Below are positions 22,967-31,481 of a DNA stretch of 64,000 nt, in pieces. The position numbers and the translations under genes were made by a program. Within the stretch, counting starts at the first letter, position 1, and each line of letters begins with the position of its first letter. The notes beneath the pieces are model-generated. The model did no database searches. It was not told where the DNA came from and worked only from the letters and a program-made list of their open reading frames with translations. Location: contig JAILNX010000021.1 in the NCBI GenBank assembly GCA_024691085.1, positions 27,209 through 91,208 of the forward strand, read 5' to 3'. The stretch is from Clostridiales bacterium (GTDB taxonomy: Bacteria; Bacillota; Clostridia; Christensenellales; CAG-138).

Positions 22967-23821
22967 TTATTTCGCGGTCTTTACGTGGTACTTGGTAACG
23001 TTCTTCACGGTCTCGCCGTCGATCTGCAGAGCGGTCGGACGGTCGAACTCCACGGTGACGTCGTGGCCGGTGATGACCTCGCACATCTTCGTGTGCTTGA
23101 TGTGCTCGCCCTTGAAGATCGAGGGGAACACGATGAGCGCGCGCAGAGCGCCGATGCCGTAGTAGACGAGGGTGGATACGGTGCGCTCGGGATTGAGGCG
23201 GTCCTGGTTCGGGGTGGCGAGCATGCCGCCGCCGTACGCGCGTCCGTTCATCGTAGGCGCGAGCCAGACCTTTTTGTACTCCTTCGTAACGCCGTCCACG
23301 GTGACCTTGGCGTTGACGGGCTTGAACTTGCCGAGAAGACCCTTTATCGCGATGGAGGTATAGTTGACGGGTTTATCGCTTATCGCCTTCAGCCTGTCGC
23401 CCTCTTCGCAGCAGTAGCCGTCGATGCCGTAGCCGATGCCGTTCAGGAAGAGGCTCGTCTGACCCTTTACGGTCACAGAGGGAAGATCCTTGATGTAGGG
23501 CTTGAGATCCACGAGTCCGTCCTCGGGCTTCTTTCCGATGTCGAACAGGAAATCGTTGCCCGTGCCGGTCGCGAAGTAGTAAAGCTCGTTTGCGATAACG
23601 ATATCCTTCGTATCGTTGACAAAACGGTTGATCGTGCCGTCGCCGCCGCAGAGGACGACCTTCTCGTCGGGATCGAGAGAGGAGAAAAACTCGCGGTAGT
23701 CAAGACCGATCATGCTTTCGTACTTCAGCTCGCCTTCGAGCACGGAATCGAGCTTCCTGGCGCCGGCTTCGCCCGCTTTATTGCAGGAAAGCGGGTTGAA
23801 AAGGATGCGGTAAACAGACAT
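22967..23821 (-). CDS. Diacylglycerol/lipid kinase family protein
   Basis: 284 residues with the DAGK/LCB5-type catalytic domain: an N-terminal RILFNPLSCNKAGEAGARK, VVLCGGDGTINRFVND (GGDGT nucleotide-binding motif) near 57-72, YYFATGTGNDFLFDIG, and FLNGIGYGIDGYCC. The C-terminal beta domain has VWLAPTMNGRAYGGGML and PTALQIDGETV. It would phosphorylate a lipid such as diacylglycerol, recycling it into phospholipid synthesis, consistent with the lipid genes around it. Single gene with its own promoter, divergent from the fakB-like gene. Confidence 0.9.
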   Translation of the reverse strand: MSVYRILFNPLSCNKAGEAGARKLDSVLEGELKYESMIGLDYREFFSSLDPDEKVVLCGGDGTINRFVNDTKDIVIANELYYFATGTGNDFLFDIGKKPEDGLVDLKPYIKDLPSVTVKGQTSLFLNGIGYGIDGYCCEEGDRLKAISDKPVNYTSIAIKGLLGKFKPVNAKVTVDGVTKEYKKVWLAPTMNGRAYGGGMLATPNQDRLNPERTVSTLVYYGIGALRALIVFPSIFKGEHIKHTKMCEVITGHDVTVEFDRPTALQIDGETVKNVTKYHVKTAK

Positions 23822-23854
23822 TTTTATACTCTCCTTACGGAATATTTTTTATAT

Positions 23855-23883
23855 AGTTTAAAACAAAACGGTTTTTTTGTCAA
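23855..23883 (-). promoter_or_regulatory. Promoter of the lipid kinase gene
   Basis: Minus strand TTGACA (23883-23878), 17 bases, TAAACT (23860-23855). The -10 is the same variant found before the array genes at 56620-63660. Confidence 0.7.
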
Positions 23884-23907
23884 TCCGCGAGGCTTCTTTT
23901 ATTATAT

Positions 23908-23936
23908 TTGCTTTTTGTTTGGAAATATGATAACAT
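23908..23936 (+). promoter_or_regulatory. Possible promoter of the fatty-acid operon
   Basis: TTGCTT (23908-23913), 17 bases, TAACAT (23931-23936), 63 bases before the fakB-like start. A GGAGG-rich imperfect hairpin lies between 23950 and 23970 in the leader. Confidence 0.4.
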
Positions 23937-23999
23937 ATTAAATTGGTGCGGGAGGTGCATATGCCTCCGGACCGAATACGTTTTTAATCGAGGTATTTT

Positions 24000-24929
24000 A
24001 TGGAACAGTATGTAATTCTTCCTGACGTGACCTGCGATCTTAACGAGCAGATCCGCAATGAGTTCGGCCTTACCGACTACGTTAAGGCGCATGTCTCCAT
24101 ATCCGACGGCAGGGAGCTCGTCTCCGAGCTTGACTGGAATAACATATCCATGAAGGAGTTCTATGCCACCGTCGGCGACAAGCGCATGAAGGTGTCCACG
24201 TCTCCCGCAAATACCGATGAATACTACAGGATCTTTGAGGAATACGTAAAGAAGGGCGTCGCGATCCTTTCGATGAGTCTTTCGAGCACCATCAGCGCGA
24301 CGTTCAATTTTGCCGATATGGCGGCGAAGCGCATAAGGGAGAACTATCCCGACGCAAAGATCTACTGCTTCGACTCGTTCAGGATGACCGGCGCCTACGG
24401 CCTTCTCGTCATGCACGCTCTTGAAAAGAAGAGGGAGGGCATGAGCTTCGAGGAGGTCTGCGAGTGGCTCGAGAACAACAAGCGCAGGGTGCACCAGATG
24501 GGTCCGATCGACGACCTCATCTTCGTGGCGCGCCGCGGCCGCATCTCCATGGGCAAGGCGATCATGGGCAGCTTCGCCGGCGTAAAACCTCTGGGCGACT
24601 GCAACGCCGAGGGTTACGCGACCGTATTCGGCAAGGCGAAGGGCATCAAGAAGGCGCTCGCCGTCACCGCCGAGTACGTAAAGCAGACCATCGTCGATCC
24701 CGAGAGCCAGTTCGTTCTCATCTCGCATTCGGACCGCGAGGAGTACGCCATGATGCTCAAGGAGCTCATCGAGAAGGCGGTTCCCGTCAGGAAGGTCTAC
24801 GTCAGCGACGTATTCCCCGGCTGCGGACCGAACATCGGCCCGGGCATGATCGGCGCTTACTATCTCGGAAACGAGATCACGGACCTTGCCTCCGAAAAGG
24901 AAACCCTCACGAAGATCCTCGGCAAATAA
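24000..24929 (+). CDS. DegV family fatty-acid-binding protein (FakB-like)
   Basis: 309 residues in the DegV fold. Features are the start YVILPDVTCDLN, KVSTSPANTDEYYRIFEE, AILSMSLSSTISATFNFA (the conserved S-L-S-S-x-x-S-x-T/S binding loop) near 95-112, ARRGRISMGKAIMGSFAGVKPLG near 180-202, and a C-terminal CGPNIGPGMIGAYYLG. FakB proteins hold a fatty acid while FakA phosphorylates it. The gene directly upstream of a FakA homologue makes that role likely. GAGGT stands before the ATG. First gene of the operon running to about 34446. Confidence 0.9.
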   Translation: MEQYVILPDVTCDLNEQIRNEFGLTDYVKAHVSISDGRELVSELDWNNISMKEFYATVGDKRMKVSTSPANTDEYYRIFEEYVKKGVAILSMSLSSTISATFNFADMAAKRIRENYPDAKIYCFDSFRMTGAYGLLVMHALEKKREGMSFEEVCEWLENNKRRVHQMGPIDDLIFVARRGRISMGKAIMGSFAGVKPLGDCNAEGYATVFGKAKGIKKALAVTAEYVKQTIVDPESQFVLISHSDREEYAMMLKELIEKAVPVRKVYVSDVFPGCGPNIGPGMIGAYYLGNEITDLASEKETLTKILGK

Positions 24930-24959
24930 TTTCTCCGTCCGGAGTTTTGATCGATCAAT

Positions 24960-26597
24960 ATGACAGACAATGAATTGACCGGCCTGTTCCGTGATCTGGT
25001 CGGCAGCGGCATAAAAAATTTGTCGATCTACCGCGATCACGTCAACGAGCTGAACGTGTTCCCCGTTCCCGACGGGGACACGGGAACGAATATGGTGCTT
25101 ACCCTCGAAAACGGGTTCGCGTTGATAAGGGAATTTGAAGGCGAGTTCTCCGAAATGACCCGCCGCTTCGCCGACAACATCGTTCTCGGCGCGAGGGGCA
25201 ATTCGGGCGTTATACTCTCCCAGTTCTTCCGCGGCTTTGCTGCATCCCTGTCCGATTCGGCGGGGATCGACAGCGCCGCCTTCATCAAGGCGGTAAGGCG
25301 CGGCGTCGAGCTTTCGTACCGCTCCGTCGCGGAGCCGGTCGAGGGCACCATGCTCACCGTAATGCGCGAGGGCGCGGAACATATAGAGGGGCTTCCGGGC
25401 GCCGCAGATATGAACATCGGCGACCTTCTCGACGCTTTCATCGACGCGGCGAGGATCTCGCTTGAGAACACGCCGAATCTCCTTCCCGTGCTCAAGGCCG
25501 CGAGGGTCATCGACTCGGGCGGAGCGGGCTTCGTTTACATATTCGAGGGCATGCTCAAATATCTGAACAACGAGGAGATCGTTTCCGCTCCCGAGACGCA
25601 GGAAAAGACCGCTTTCGTGGACTATTCCAGGTTCGACATGACGAGCAGCTTCCCGCTCGGCTACTGCACCGAGATGCTCATCCAGCTTACCGAGGGCTCG
25701 AAGCCCTTCGATAAGGAGGAGTTCGTCGAAAAGCTCTCCGGGATATCCGAGTCCATCGTCGTGTCCCGCCAGGACGACAAGGTCAAGGTGCACGCGCACA
25801 GCCCGCGTCCCGAGGGGATACTCTCCCTGTGCCACGAATACGGCGAGTTCCTTACGCTTAAAATAGAGAATATGACCGTCCAGCACACCGAGACGCACAA
25901 GATCGTCGAGACCGCCCCGAACAAGAAGACTGCGGGGATAGCCGTCATCGCCGTCGCCAACGACAGCTTTATGAAGGGCAAGTTCTTCGATATGGGCGCC
26001 GACGTCGTGATAAACGCCGTCTCCGGCTACAACCCCTCCGCCAAGGATTTCATGGAGGCTTACGAGGCGACCGGAGCGGACGTGATATTCGTATTCCCCA
26101 ACTGCAAGAACTCCCTCTTCGTCGCCGAACAGGCGAACGAGCTTTACGGCAGGGCGAAGGTGCTCCTTATCGAGACCAGGTCCGTCGCCGAATGCTACGC
26201 GGCGCTCGCTCTGATGGACTATGAGAGCGAGGAGCCCGAGGAGCTGGCAAAAGAGATGCGCGAAGCCGTTTCGCAGATCCGCACCGTCACCGTGAGCCGC
26301 GCCGTCAAGGACGCGTACTACGGCGCGGAGGAGATCAAAAAGGGCGACCGCATCGCGCTTTCAGCAGGAGAGCTGCTCGCGACCGGTTCGAGCTTTGCGG
26401 AGGTCACCGAAAGGGCCATCGAAAAGCTGACCGACGAGGAGCCCTGCGACGTTATGACCTTCTTCTTCGGCGAACACAGCTCGCCCGCCGAGAAGGAGGA
26501 GATACTTTCCTTTGTTGAGAACAGGTATCCCATGACGGATACCGACGTGTTGGAGACCGATACCGAGCTTTACGACCTTATTATCTCGCTTGAATGA
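24960..26597 (+). CDS. fakA: Fatty-acid kinase FakA-like (DAK2/DhaL plus DegV-like C-terminus)
   Basis: 545 residues. The N-terminal kinase domain has NVFPVPDGDTGTNMVLTLENG (Asp ligands for Mg-ATP), ILGARGNSGVILSQFFRGFA as the ATP loop, EPVEGTMLTVMREGAE and VLKAARVIDSGGAGFVYIFEGML. It is followed by the central domain (GYCTEMLIQL, VVSRQDDKVKVHAHSPRPEGIL) and a C-terminal part resembling DegV. FakA phosphorylates FakB-bound fatty acid to acyl-phosphate, a substrate of PlsY/PlsX. Starts 30 bases after the fakB-like gene; its stop overlaps the patatin ATG (ATGA). Confidence 0.92.
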   Translation: MTDNELTGLFRDLVGSGIKNLSIYRDHVNELNVFPVPDGDTGTNMVLTLENGFALIREFEGEFSEMTRRFADNIVLGARGNSGVILSQFFRGFAASLSDSAGIDSAAFIKAVRRGVELSYRSVAEPVEGTMLTVMREGAEHIEGLPGAADMNIGDLLDAFIDAARISLENTPNLLPVLKAARVIDSGGAGFVYIFEGMLKYLNNEEIVSAPETQEKTAFVDYSRFDMTSSFPLGYCTEMLIQLTEGSKPFDKEEFVEKLSGISESIVVSRQDDKVKVHAHSPRPEGILSLCHEYGEFLTLKIENMTVQHTETHKIVETAPNKKTAGIAVIAVANDSFMKGKFFDMGADVVINAVSGYNPSAKDFMEAYEATGADVIFVFPNCKNSLFVAEQANELYGRAKVLLIETRSVAECYAALALMDYESEEPEELAKEMREAVSQIRTVTVSRAVKDAYYGAEEIKKGDRIALSAGELLATGSSFAEVTERAIEKLTDEEPCDVMTFFFGEHSSPAEKEEILSFVENRYPMTDTDVLETDTELYDLIISLE

Positions 26598-27553
26598 AGA
26601 TCTCGAAGAGAAAAGACTGCTGCCTCGTCCTTGAGGGCGGAGGAGTCAAGTGCGCCTATCAGTACGGCGTGCTCAAAACGCTTGTCAGGGAGTTCGGCAG
26701 CGTCGAGGAGGCGCTTTACGCGCTTGTCGGCGGCGAGATAAAGGGCGTCGCCGGCAGCTCCTTCGGCGCGGTCAACTCCGCGATGCTCCTCGCGGGCGGC
26801 ATGGAAAAACTCGAAGAGTTCTGGGAAAATCTCTCCGCCGAAAGGATCTTCCACGAGCCGAGGCTCCAGAGGATAATGGAGAAGATCTACGCGAGGCAGA
26901 AGGTCTTCGATCTTTCGACGGCGCTCTTCGCGCTGTCGAGCGGCCTCGATCCGCTCGCGACGCAGAGGAAGATATCGAAGCTCTATTACGATTTCCTTAT
27001 CGAAAACGTGGACGAGGACGCCGTCAGATCCTGCGGGCTCGAGCTCGGCATAACCGCGGTCGAGCTTGCGGATTTCGACATCCGCTCCGACAGGATAAAG
27101 ATGATCCCGTTCGACGTCGACGAAGCGGACGTAAGCCTCATCCCGAATTATTCCAAGTTTGTCAACAAAAGACTCATCGAGCTTTTCCTCAAAGATATCG
27201 GCAAGGGCTCCCTGCCCGAGTTCGTCGCTGCAAGCGCGGCATTCCCGGCGTTCAGGCCGCTGAAGGTCGGCACGAAGTACTACACCGACGGCGGCGTGCT
27301 CGACAATATGCCGGTAAGCATGATGGAAAGGCGCGGGTTCAGAAAGGCGCTCGTCATAAGGACGGGCACCGGCACACCCAAACAGCGCTGGTCGGACGAT
27401 ATGAACGTGAGGTTCATCACCCCGTCGAGGGAGCTCGGCGCGGCGGCCGTATTCAGCGTAAAGAACATTCACGAAACCATCGCCCTCGGCGAATACGACG
27501 CCGTTGAGGCGATCAAGGGATCGAACCTATTATTACCTGGGGGGACAAAATGA
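26594..27553 (+). CDS. Patatin-like phospholipase
   Basis: 319 residues. It opens CLVLEGGGVKCAYQYGVLKTL (oxyanion loop E-G-G-G-V/R-K/G), with the nucleophile elbow GVAGSSFGAVNSAML (G-x-S-x-G, Ser near residue 57) and catalytic Asp in KYYTDGGVLDNMP (D-G-G) near 230. The dyad Ser-Asp is intact, so lipase or phospholipase activity on acyl esters is expected. No signal peptide, so it acts inside the cell. It is coupled by ATGA to fakA upstream and to the MFS carrier downstream, which fits release of fatty acids from lipids for FakAB. Confidence 0.92.
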   Translation: MKISKRKDCCLVLEGGGVKCAYQYGVLKTLVREFGSVEEALYALVGGEIKGVAGSSFGAVNSAMLLAGGMEKLEEFWENLSAERIFHEPRLQRIMEKIYARQKVFDLSTALFALSSGLDPLATQRKISKLYYDFLIENVDEDAVRSCGLELGITAVELADFDIRSDRIKMIPFDVDEADVSLIPNYSKFVNKRLIELFLKDIGKGSLPEFVAASAAFPAFRPLKVGTKYYTDGGVLDNMPVSMMERRGFRKALVIRTGTGTPKQRWSDDMNVRFITPSRELGAAAVFSVKNIHETIALGEYDAVEAIKGSNLLLPGGTK

Positions 27554-28875
27554 AAAAACTGACCAAACGCGGACAGATCCTTCTGTACGGACTTTCGGGC
27601 TTCGGCGTCAATATGCTCAACCTGATCGTCGGATCGTACCTGTGCAGCGCGCTGCTCGTCGGCGGCTTCAAGGAGCACGTCGAGAACTGGACGTATCTTA
27701 ACACCGACCTCGTCATCGCCGGCATATGGAGCGTGCTGATCCTCGTCGCCAAGATCCTTGACGGACTCATCGACATTCCCATGAGCTCCTTCACGGACAA
27801 CCTCAAGACCAAATGGGGCAGGAGAAGGCCCGCGATCCTTATCGGCCTTATTCCCACAGTCATAGCATACCTTCTCTTCCTGCTTCCGATCGACCGCACC
27901 GCGACCCTCGCCAACACCATCTGGTTCGGCGTGATCCTGTGCCTGTTCTACACCTCGTACACGCTGACGATGCTGACCTATTACGGCACCTTCGCCGAGA
28001 TCGTCGAAAAGGACTCCGACCGCGTGTTCCTTTCGAGCGTCAAGTCCGTATGCGACGTCGTGTACTTCATCCTCGGCTACGCGCTCATCCCCGTATTCGT
28101 CGGCATGGGTACGAACATCAGGATCGTGGCTCTCATATTCCTGCCGTTCGTGCTCACGATGCTCATACCGCTCCTCATGATCAAGGAGCACCCGACGAAC
28201 GACGACTCGATCGAGCTCGAGCCGGGCGAGGCGAGGGGCGTGAGCCTGGCCAGATCCTTCGCGGTATCGTTCAAAAACAAATCCTTCATCTACTGGCTCT
28301 GCGTCGTGTTCGTCATGAACTTCGGCCTGCAGCTTTTCTTGAGCGGCATCAACGAGTTCTTCTCCTCGACGGGCATCAATATGACGATCGTCATGGCGTG
28401 CTCGTTCGCGCCGGTGCCCGCGACCATACTCATTTACAATAAGATAGTTTCGAAGTGGGGCATGAAGACGGGCTTCCAGTATGTCATGCTCGTGTTCTCC
28501 GCGGCGATGATACTCATGTACTTCTGCCTGCCCTTAAAGGGCGCGGCGCTCTCCATAATGGGCGCGGTCGGCGGACTCATCACCTCGTTCGCGGTCGGCG
28601 CGTTCTTCTCGATCAGCTACACCGTGCCCTCGCAGCTTGCCGCCGAGGTCAACCAGAGGACAGGCATCTGCGCGTCCAGCATGTACTTCGCCGTAGAGGG
28701 TCTGTTCGAGGGCGTCTCTGCGGGACTCGCCTCGGGCGTGGTGCTCGTATGGCTCAAGGAGCATGACGCGGCTTCCTATATAACGATAATCGTCGCCGCC
28801 GCGTGCCTCGCCGCGTTCGCAATGGCGTTCTTCCTTCCTAAGAATATCAGAGAGATGGGAAAGAAAGTCAAATAA
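27550..28875 (+). CDS. MFS transporter (GPH/LplT-like)
   Basis: 441 residues with about twelve membrane helices. The first half resembles the glycoside-pentoside-hexuronide:cation (GPH) group: DGLIDIPMSSFTDNLKTKWGRRRPAILIGLIPT, where D-x-x-x-D-x-x-M-G-x-x-x-D is loosely kept and the charged GRRRP loop is intact. GPH carriers move sugars or other solutes with cations; related MFS carriers also move lipids. The lipid-gene context suggests a lysophospholipid or acyl substrate, but this is inference. ATGA overlap with the patatin gene; the next gene starts three bases after its stop. Confidence 0.78.
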   Translation: MKKLTKRGQILLYGLSGFGVNMLNLIVGSYLCSALLVGGFKEHVENWTYLNTDLVIAGIWSVLILVAKILDGLIDIPMSSFTDNLKTKWGRRRPAILIGLIPTVIAYLLFLLPIDRTATLANTIWFGVILCLFYTSYTLTMLTYYGTFAEIVEKDSDRVFLSSVKSVCDVVYFILGYALIPVFVGMGTNIRIVALIFLPFVLTMLIPLLMIKEHPTNDDSIELEPGEARGVSLARSFAVSFKNKSFIYWLCVVFVMNFGLQLFLSGINEFFSSTGINMTIVMACSFAPVPATILIYNKIVSKWGMKTGFQYVMLVFSAAMILMYFCLPLKGAALSIMGAVGGLITSFAVGAFFSISYTVPSQLAAEVNQRTGICASSMYFAVEGLFEGVSAGLASGVVLVWLKEHDAASYITIIVAAACLAAFAMAFFLPKNIREMGKKVK

Positions 28876-28878
28876 TAA

Positions 28879-30804
28879 ATGGACCCGATCGTAAAATTCG
28901 TCCGAAGGAACTCCGATGAGCTCCGGAGGGGCGGGAAAACAATAAGGGAAGTATTCGATATCATCTTCTGGAACGAGGGCAACATAATGGCGGAAAAGCC
29001 GGCTCCGGCGGGGATCGTATCGGTCACCTACGGCGAAGCGAAAAAAAGGATCGCCCGCGCCGCGGGGAATATTTCCGCCCGCCTCGGGAGAAAGGGCGAA
29101 TTCATCGGTCTTTGGGGCGAGAACTCGGTCGAATGGCTCGTGGGCTTCTGGGCGATACTCAAGAGCGGCAACAAGCCGTATCTTATTAACCTAATGCAGC
29201 CCGTATCCTTCACCGAGGACATACTGCGGACTCTCGGCGCGGATACAGTTATCCATACGGGAAAGGCGCCGAAGCTTTCCGCCTCGCTCGTTTCCCTCGA
29301 AAGCCTCGAGACGGGTCAGAGCGATCCCGTACCGCCGGAAGTCTTCGGCGACGAGATCGCGCTCACGACGAGCGGCACCACGCTTAAAGAAAAGATCTGC
29401 ATCTATTCGGGACGCGAGATCACGGAGCAGATACTGAACTGCGACAGCATTATCGACTTAAATCCCGACATCAAAGCCTTCTATCACGGAAGGCTCAAGA
29501 TGCTCATGTTCCTCCCGCTCTATCACATATTCGGCCTCGAGGCGGCGTACCTGTGGTTCGCGTTCGGCAATATCACTTTCGTGTTCCTGCCCTCCTATTC
29601 GCCGGAGGCGATCATGCACACCATAAGGCGCTGCGAGGTCACGCACATATTCGCCGTGCCGCTCTTCTGGCACACCATAGAGAAGGCCGTGCTCCGCGAG
29701 GTCAAAGCCAAGGGCGACAAGACCTATGAAAAGTTCCTTAAGGGGCTCGACCTTTCGGAAAAGCTCCAGACCGCGTTCCCGAAGCTCGGCAAAAGGATCG
29801 CCGCAAGGCTCCTAAAAGAGGTAAGGCAGGAGGTATTCGGCGACAGCGTGATCTTCTGCATAACGGGCGGAAGCCATATAAGAAGCTCGGCTCTGCGGCT
29901 CGTCAACTGCCTCGGCTATTCCCTCTATAACGGCTACGGCATGAGCGAGCTCGGCATAACGAGCGTCGAGCTTTCGATGCGTATCAAGGACAGGCTCAAG
30001 GGCTCGATAGGAAAGCCCTTCGAGTCGATCGAGTACAGACTCAAGGACGACGGGAGCCTCCTCGTCAAGGGCAGCTCCGTCTGTAAAAAGGTCATTGTCG
30101 ACGGCTTGGAATGCGAGGCGAACGAGTGGTTCGACACGGGCGACGTCATGCACAGGGACGCCGACGGCAGATACTATATCGACGGGCGCATGAGCGACGT
30201 CGTCATATCCGACAACGGAGAGAACCTTAATCCAGACGTTGTCGAAATGGCGCTCGACATACCCGGAGCATCCGCATATACCGTGCTCGGCGACGAAAGG
30301 AACGAAAAGCTCATACTGATCGTTTCCATGCCGAGGACGCTGCTCGACGCGCAGAGGGAAAAACTTGCCCGAGACACGGAGGAGAGCGTATCCCACCTTC
30401 CGTCGGGCTGCCGGATAAGCCGGGTTTACTACACGTACGATCCCCTTATGGAGGAGGGCGGCATCAAGATAAGCCGCGAATACGTAAGGCGCAGGCTGGC
30501 GTCCGGCGCGATAGAGCTGTTCGACAGCGTCGGGGAAGCGGGCGGTTCGGTCGGCAGCATCGACACCGAGATCAAGGCGATACTCGTAAAGCTTTTCGCC
30601 GACGTGCTCGACATCAAGGAGGAGGACGTGCGTCCCGACGCTCATTTCATGAACGAGCTCGGCGGTTCCAGCCTCGATTACTTCACGCTGATAGGCGAGA
30701 TCGACAAACGCTTCGACGTTAAGCTCTCCTTCGGGGAGGACGACTTCGCCTATACGCTCAACGACTTTGCCGCAATACTGGAGAAATTGATTAAAGAACT
30801 GTGA
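28879..30804 (+). CDS. Acyl-activating AMP ligase with fused acyl-carrier domain
   Basis: 641 residues. Adenylate-forming domain: VTYGEAKKRIARAAGNIS, core IALTTSGTTLKEKICIYSG near 160 (a variant of TSGTTGxPK), LPLYHIFGLEAAYLW, YNGYGMSELGITSVELS, EWFDTGDVMHRDADGRYYIDGR and a late GGIKISREYVRR with the probable catalytic Lys. A final 75-residue carrier domain (IDTEIKAILVKLFADVLDIKEEDV) has NELGGSSLDYFTLIGEID, where the Ser in GGSS-L-D would carry phosphopantetheine. It would activate a fatty acid and load it on its own carrier, as acyl-ACP synthetases do in trans. Its stop overlaps the plsC GTG. Confidence 0.88.
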   Translation: MDPIVKFVRRNSDELRRGGKTIREVFDIIFWNEGNIMAEKPAPAGIVSVTYGEAKKRIARAAGNISARLGRKGEFIGLWGENSVEWLVGFWAILKSGNKPYLINLMQPVSFTEDILRTLGADTVIHTGKAPKLSASLVSLESLETGQSDPVPPEVFGDEIALTTSGTTLKEKICIYSGREITEQILNCDSIIDLNPDIKAFYHGRLKMLMFLPLYHIFGLEAAYLWFAFGNITFVFLPSYSPEAIMHTIRRCEVTHIFAVPLFWHTIEKAVLREVKAKGDKTYEKFLKGLDLSEKLQTAFPKLGKRIAARLLKEVRQEVFGDSVIFCITGGSHIRSSALRLVNCLGYSLYNGYGMSELGITSVELSMRIKDRLKGSIGKPFESIEYRLKDDGSLLVKGSSVCKKVIVDGLECEANEWFDTGDVMHRDADGRYYIDGRMSDVVISDNGENLNPDVVEMALDIPGASAYTVLGDERNEKLILIVSMPRTLLDAQREKLARDTEESVSHLPSGCRISRVYYTYDPLMEEGGIKISREYVRRRLASGAIELFDSVGEAGGSVGSIDTEIKAILVKLFADVLDIKEEDVRPDAHFMNELGGSSLDYFTLIGEIDKRFDVKLSFGEDDFAYTLNDFAAILEKLIKEL

Positions 30805-31436
30805 AAGAGCTGATGCGGCTGTTCGTCCTCGTTACGGGGTTCATACCCTATCTAATGGTCTATAAGCCGAAGATCTATTTCGAGGAAGGGAACAGAAAAA
30901 CCAATCGCATAAAGGGCGGCGCGCTGATAGTATCGAATCACTACCTGTTCATGGATTATCCCATGACCATGTTCCACTGGTTCGGACGGCGCGTACACTG
31001 CGTCATGCTCGAATACGTATTCGGCTTCTCTTGGTTCCTGAAGCTCTCCGCAGAGATAATCGGCGGAATAAACGCCAAACGCGACTCTAAGGGCATGGGA
31101 TTCATGGACGAGTCGGTCAGGCTCATAAAGAAGGGCAGACTGGTGCAGATCTATCCCGAGGCGAAGAACACCCCCGACGGAAAGATACACGATTTCAAGC
31201 CCAGCTACGTTCTCATCGCGCTCCGCGCCGACGCGCCGGTCGTCCCGTTCATACTCGACGGAAATTACGGCTTTTTCAAAAGGGCGCACGCGATAGTGGG
31301 AAAGCCCATAATGCTCTCGGACTACTGCCGGAGCGCAGATCCCTCGCGCGAGGAGATAGAGACGCTCAACGCGATCGTCCGCGAAAAGGCGCTCGAGCTT
31401 AAGGAAACGCTCGATCGGAAGACGAAAAAACGTTAA
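30801..31436 (+). CDS. plsC: PlsC-like 1-acyl-glycerol-3-phosphate acyltransferase
   Basis: 211 residues. The acyltransferase motif I is NHYLFMDYPM (H-x4-D) near 48, and motif III is QIYPEAKNTPDGKI in place of the common FPEGTRS. One or two hydrophobic segments at the N-terminus suggest membrane association. It would acylate lysophosphatidate or a lysophospholipid. The GTG start at 30801 overlaps the stop of the acyl-activating enzyme (GTGA), so ligase-carrier and acyltransferase are made together. This is the same pair of activities that E. coli Aas has in one chain. Confidence 0.88.
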   Translation: MKELMRLFVLVTGFIPYLMVYKPKIYFEEGNRKTNRIKGGALIVSNHYLFMDYPMTMFHWFGRRVHCVMLEYVFGFSWFLKLSAEIIGGINAKRDSKGMGFMDESVRLIKKGRLVQIYPEAKNTPDGKIHDFKPSYVLIALRADAPVVPFILDGNYGFFKRAHAIVGKPIMLSDYCRSADPSREEIETLNAIVREKALELKETLDRKTKKR

Positions 31437-31481
31437 CGATGATCCTTTGACAGAATTCGCAGAAACGAAAGGAACGAAAGA

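Noticed and set aside
23880-25898. Long minus-strand open frame (about 670 codons) opposite the fakB-like and fakA genes
   Set aside because: It mirrors the high-GC third codon positions of two clear genes, is rich in Arg/His/Asp without any motif, and has no ribosome site.
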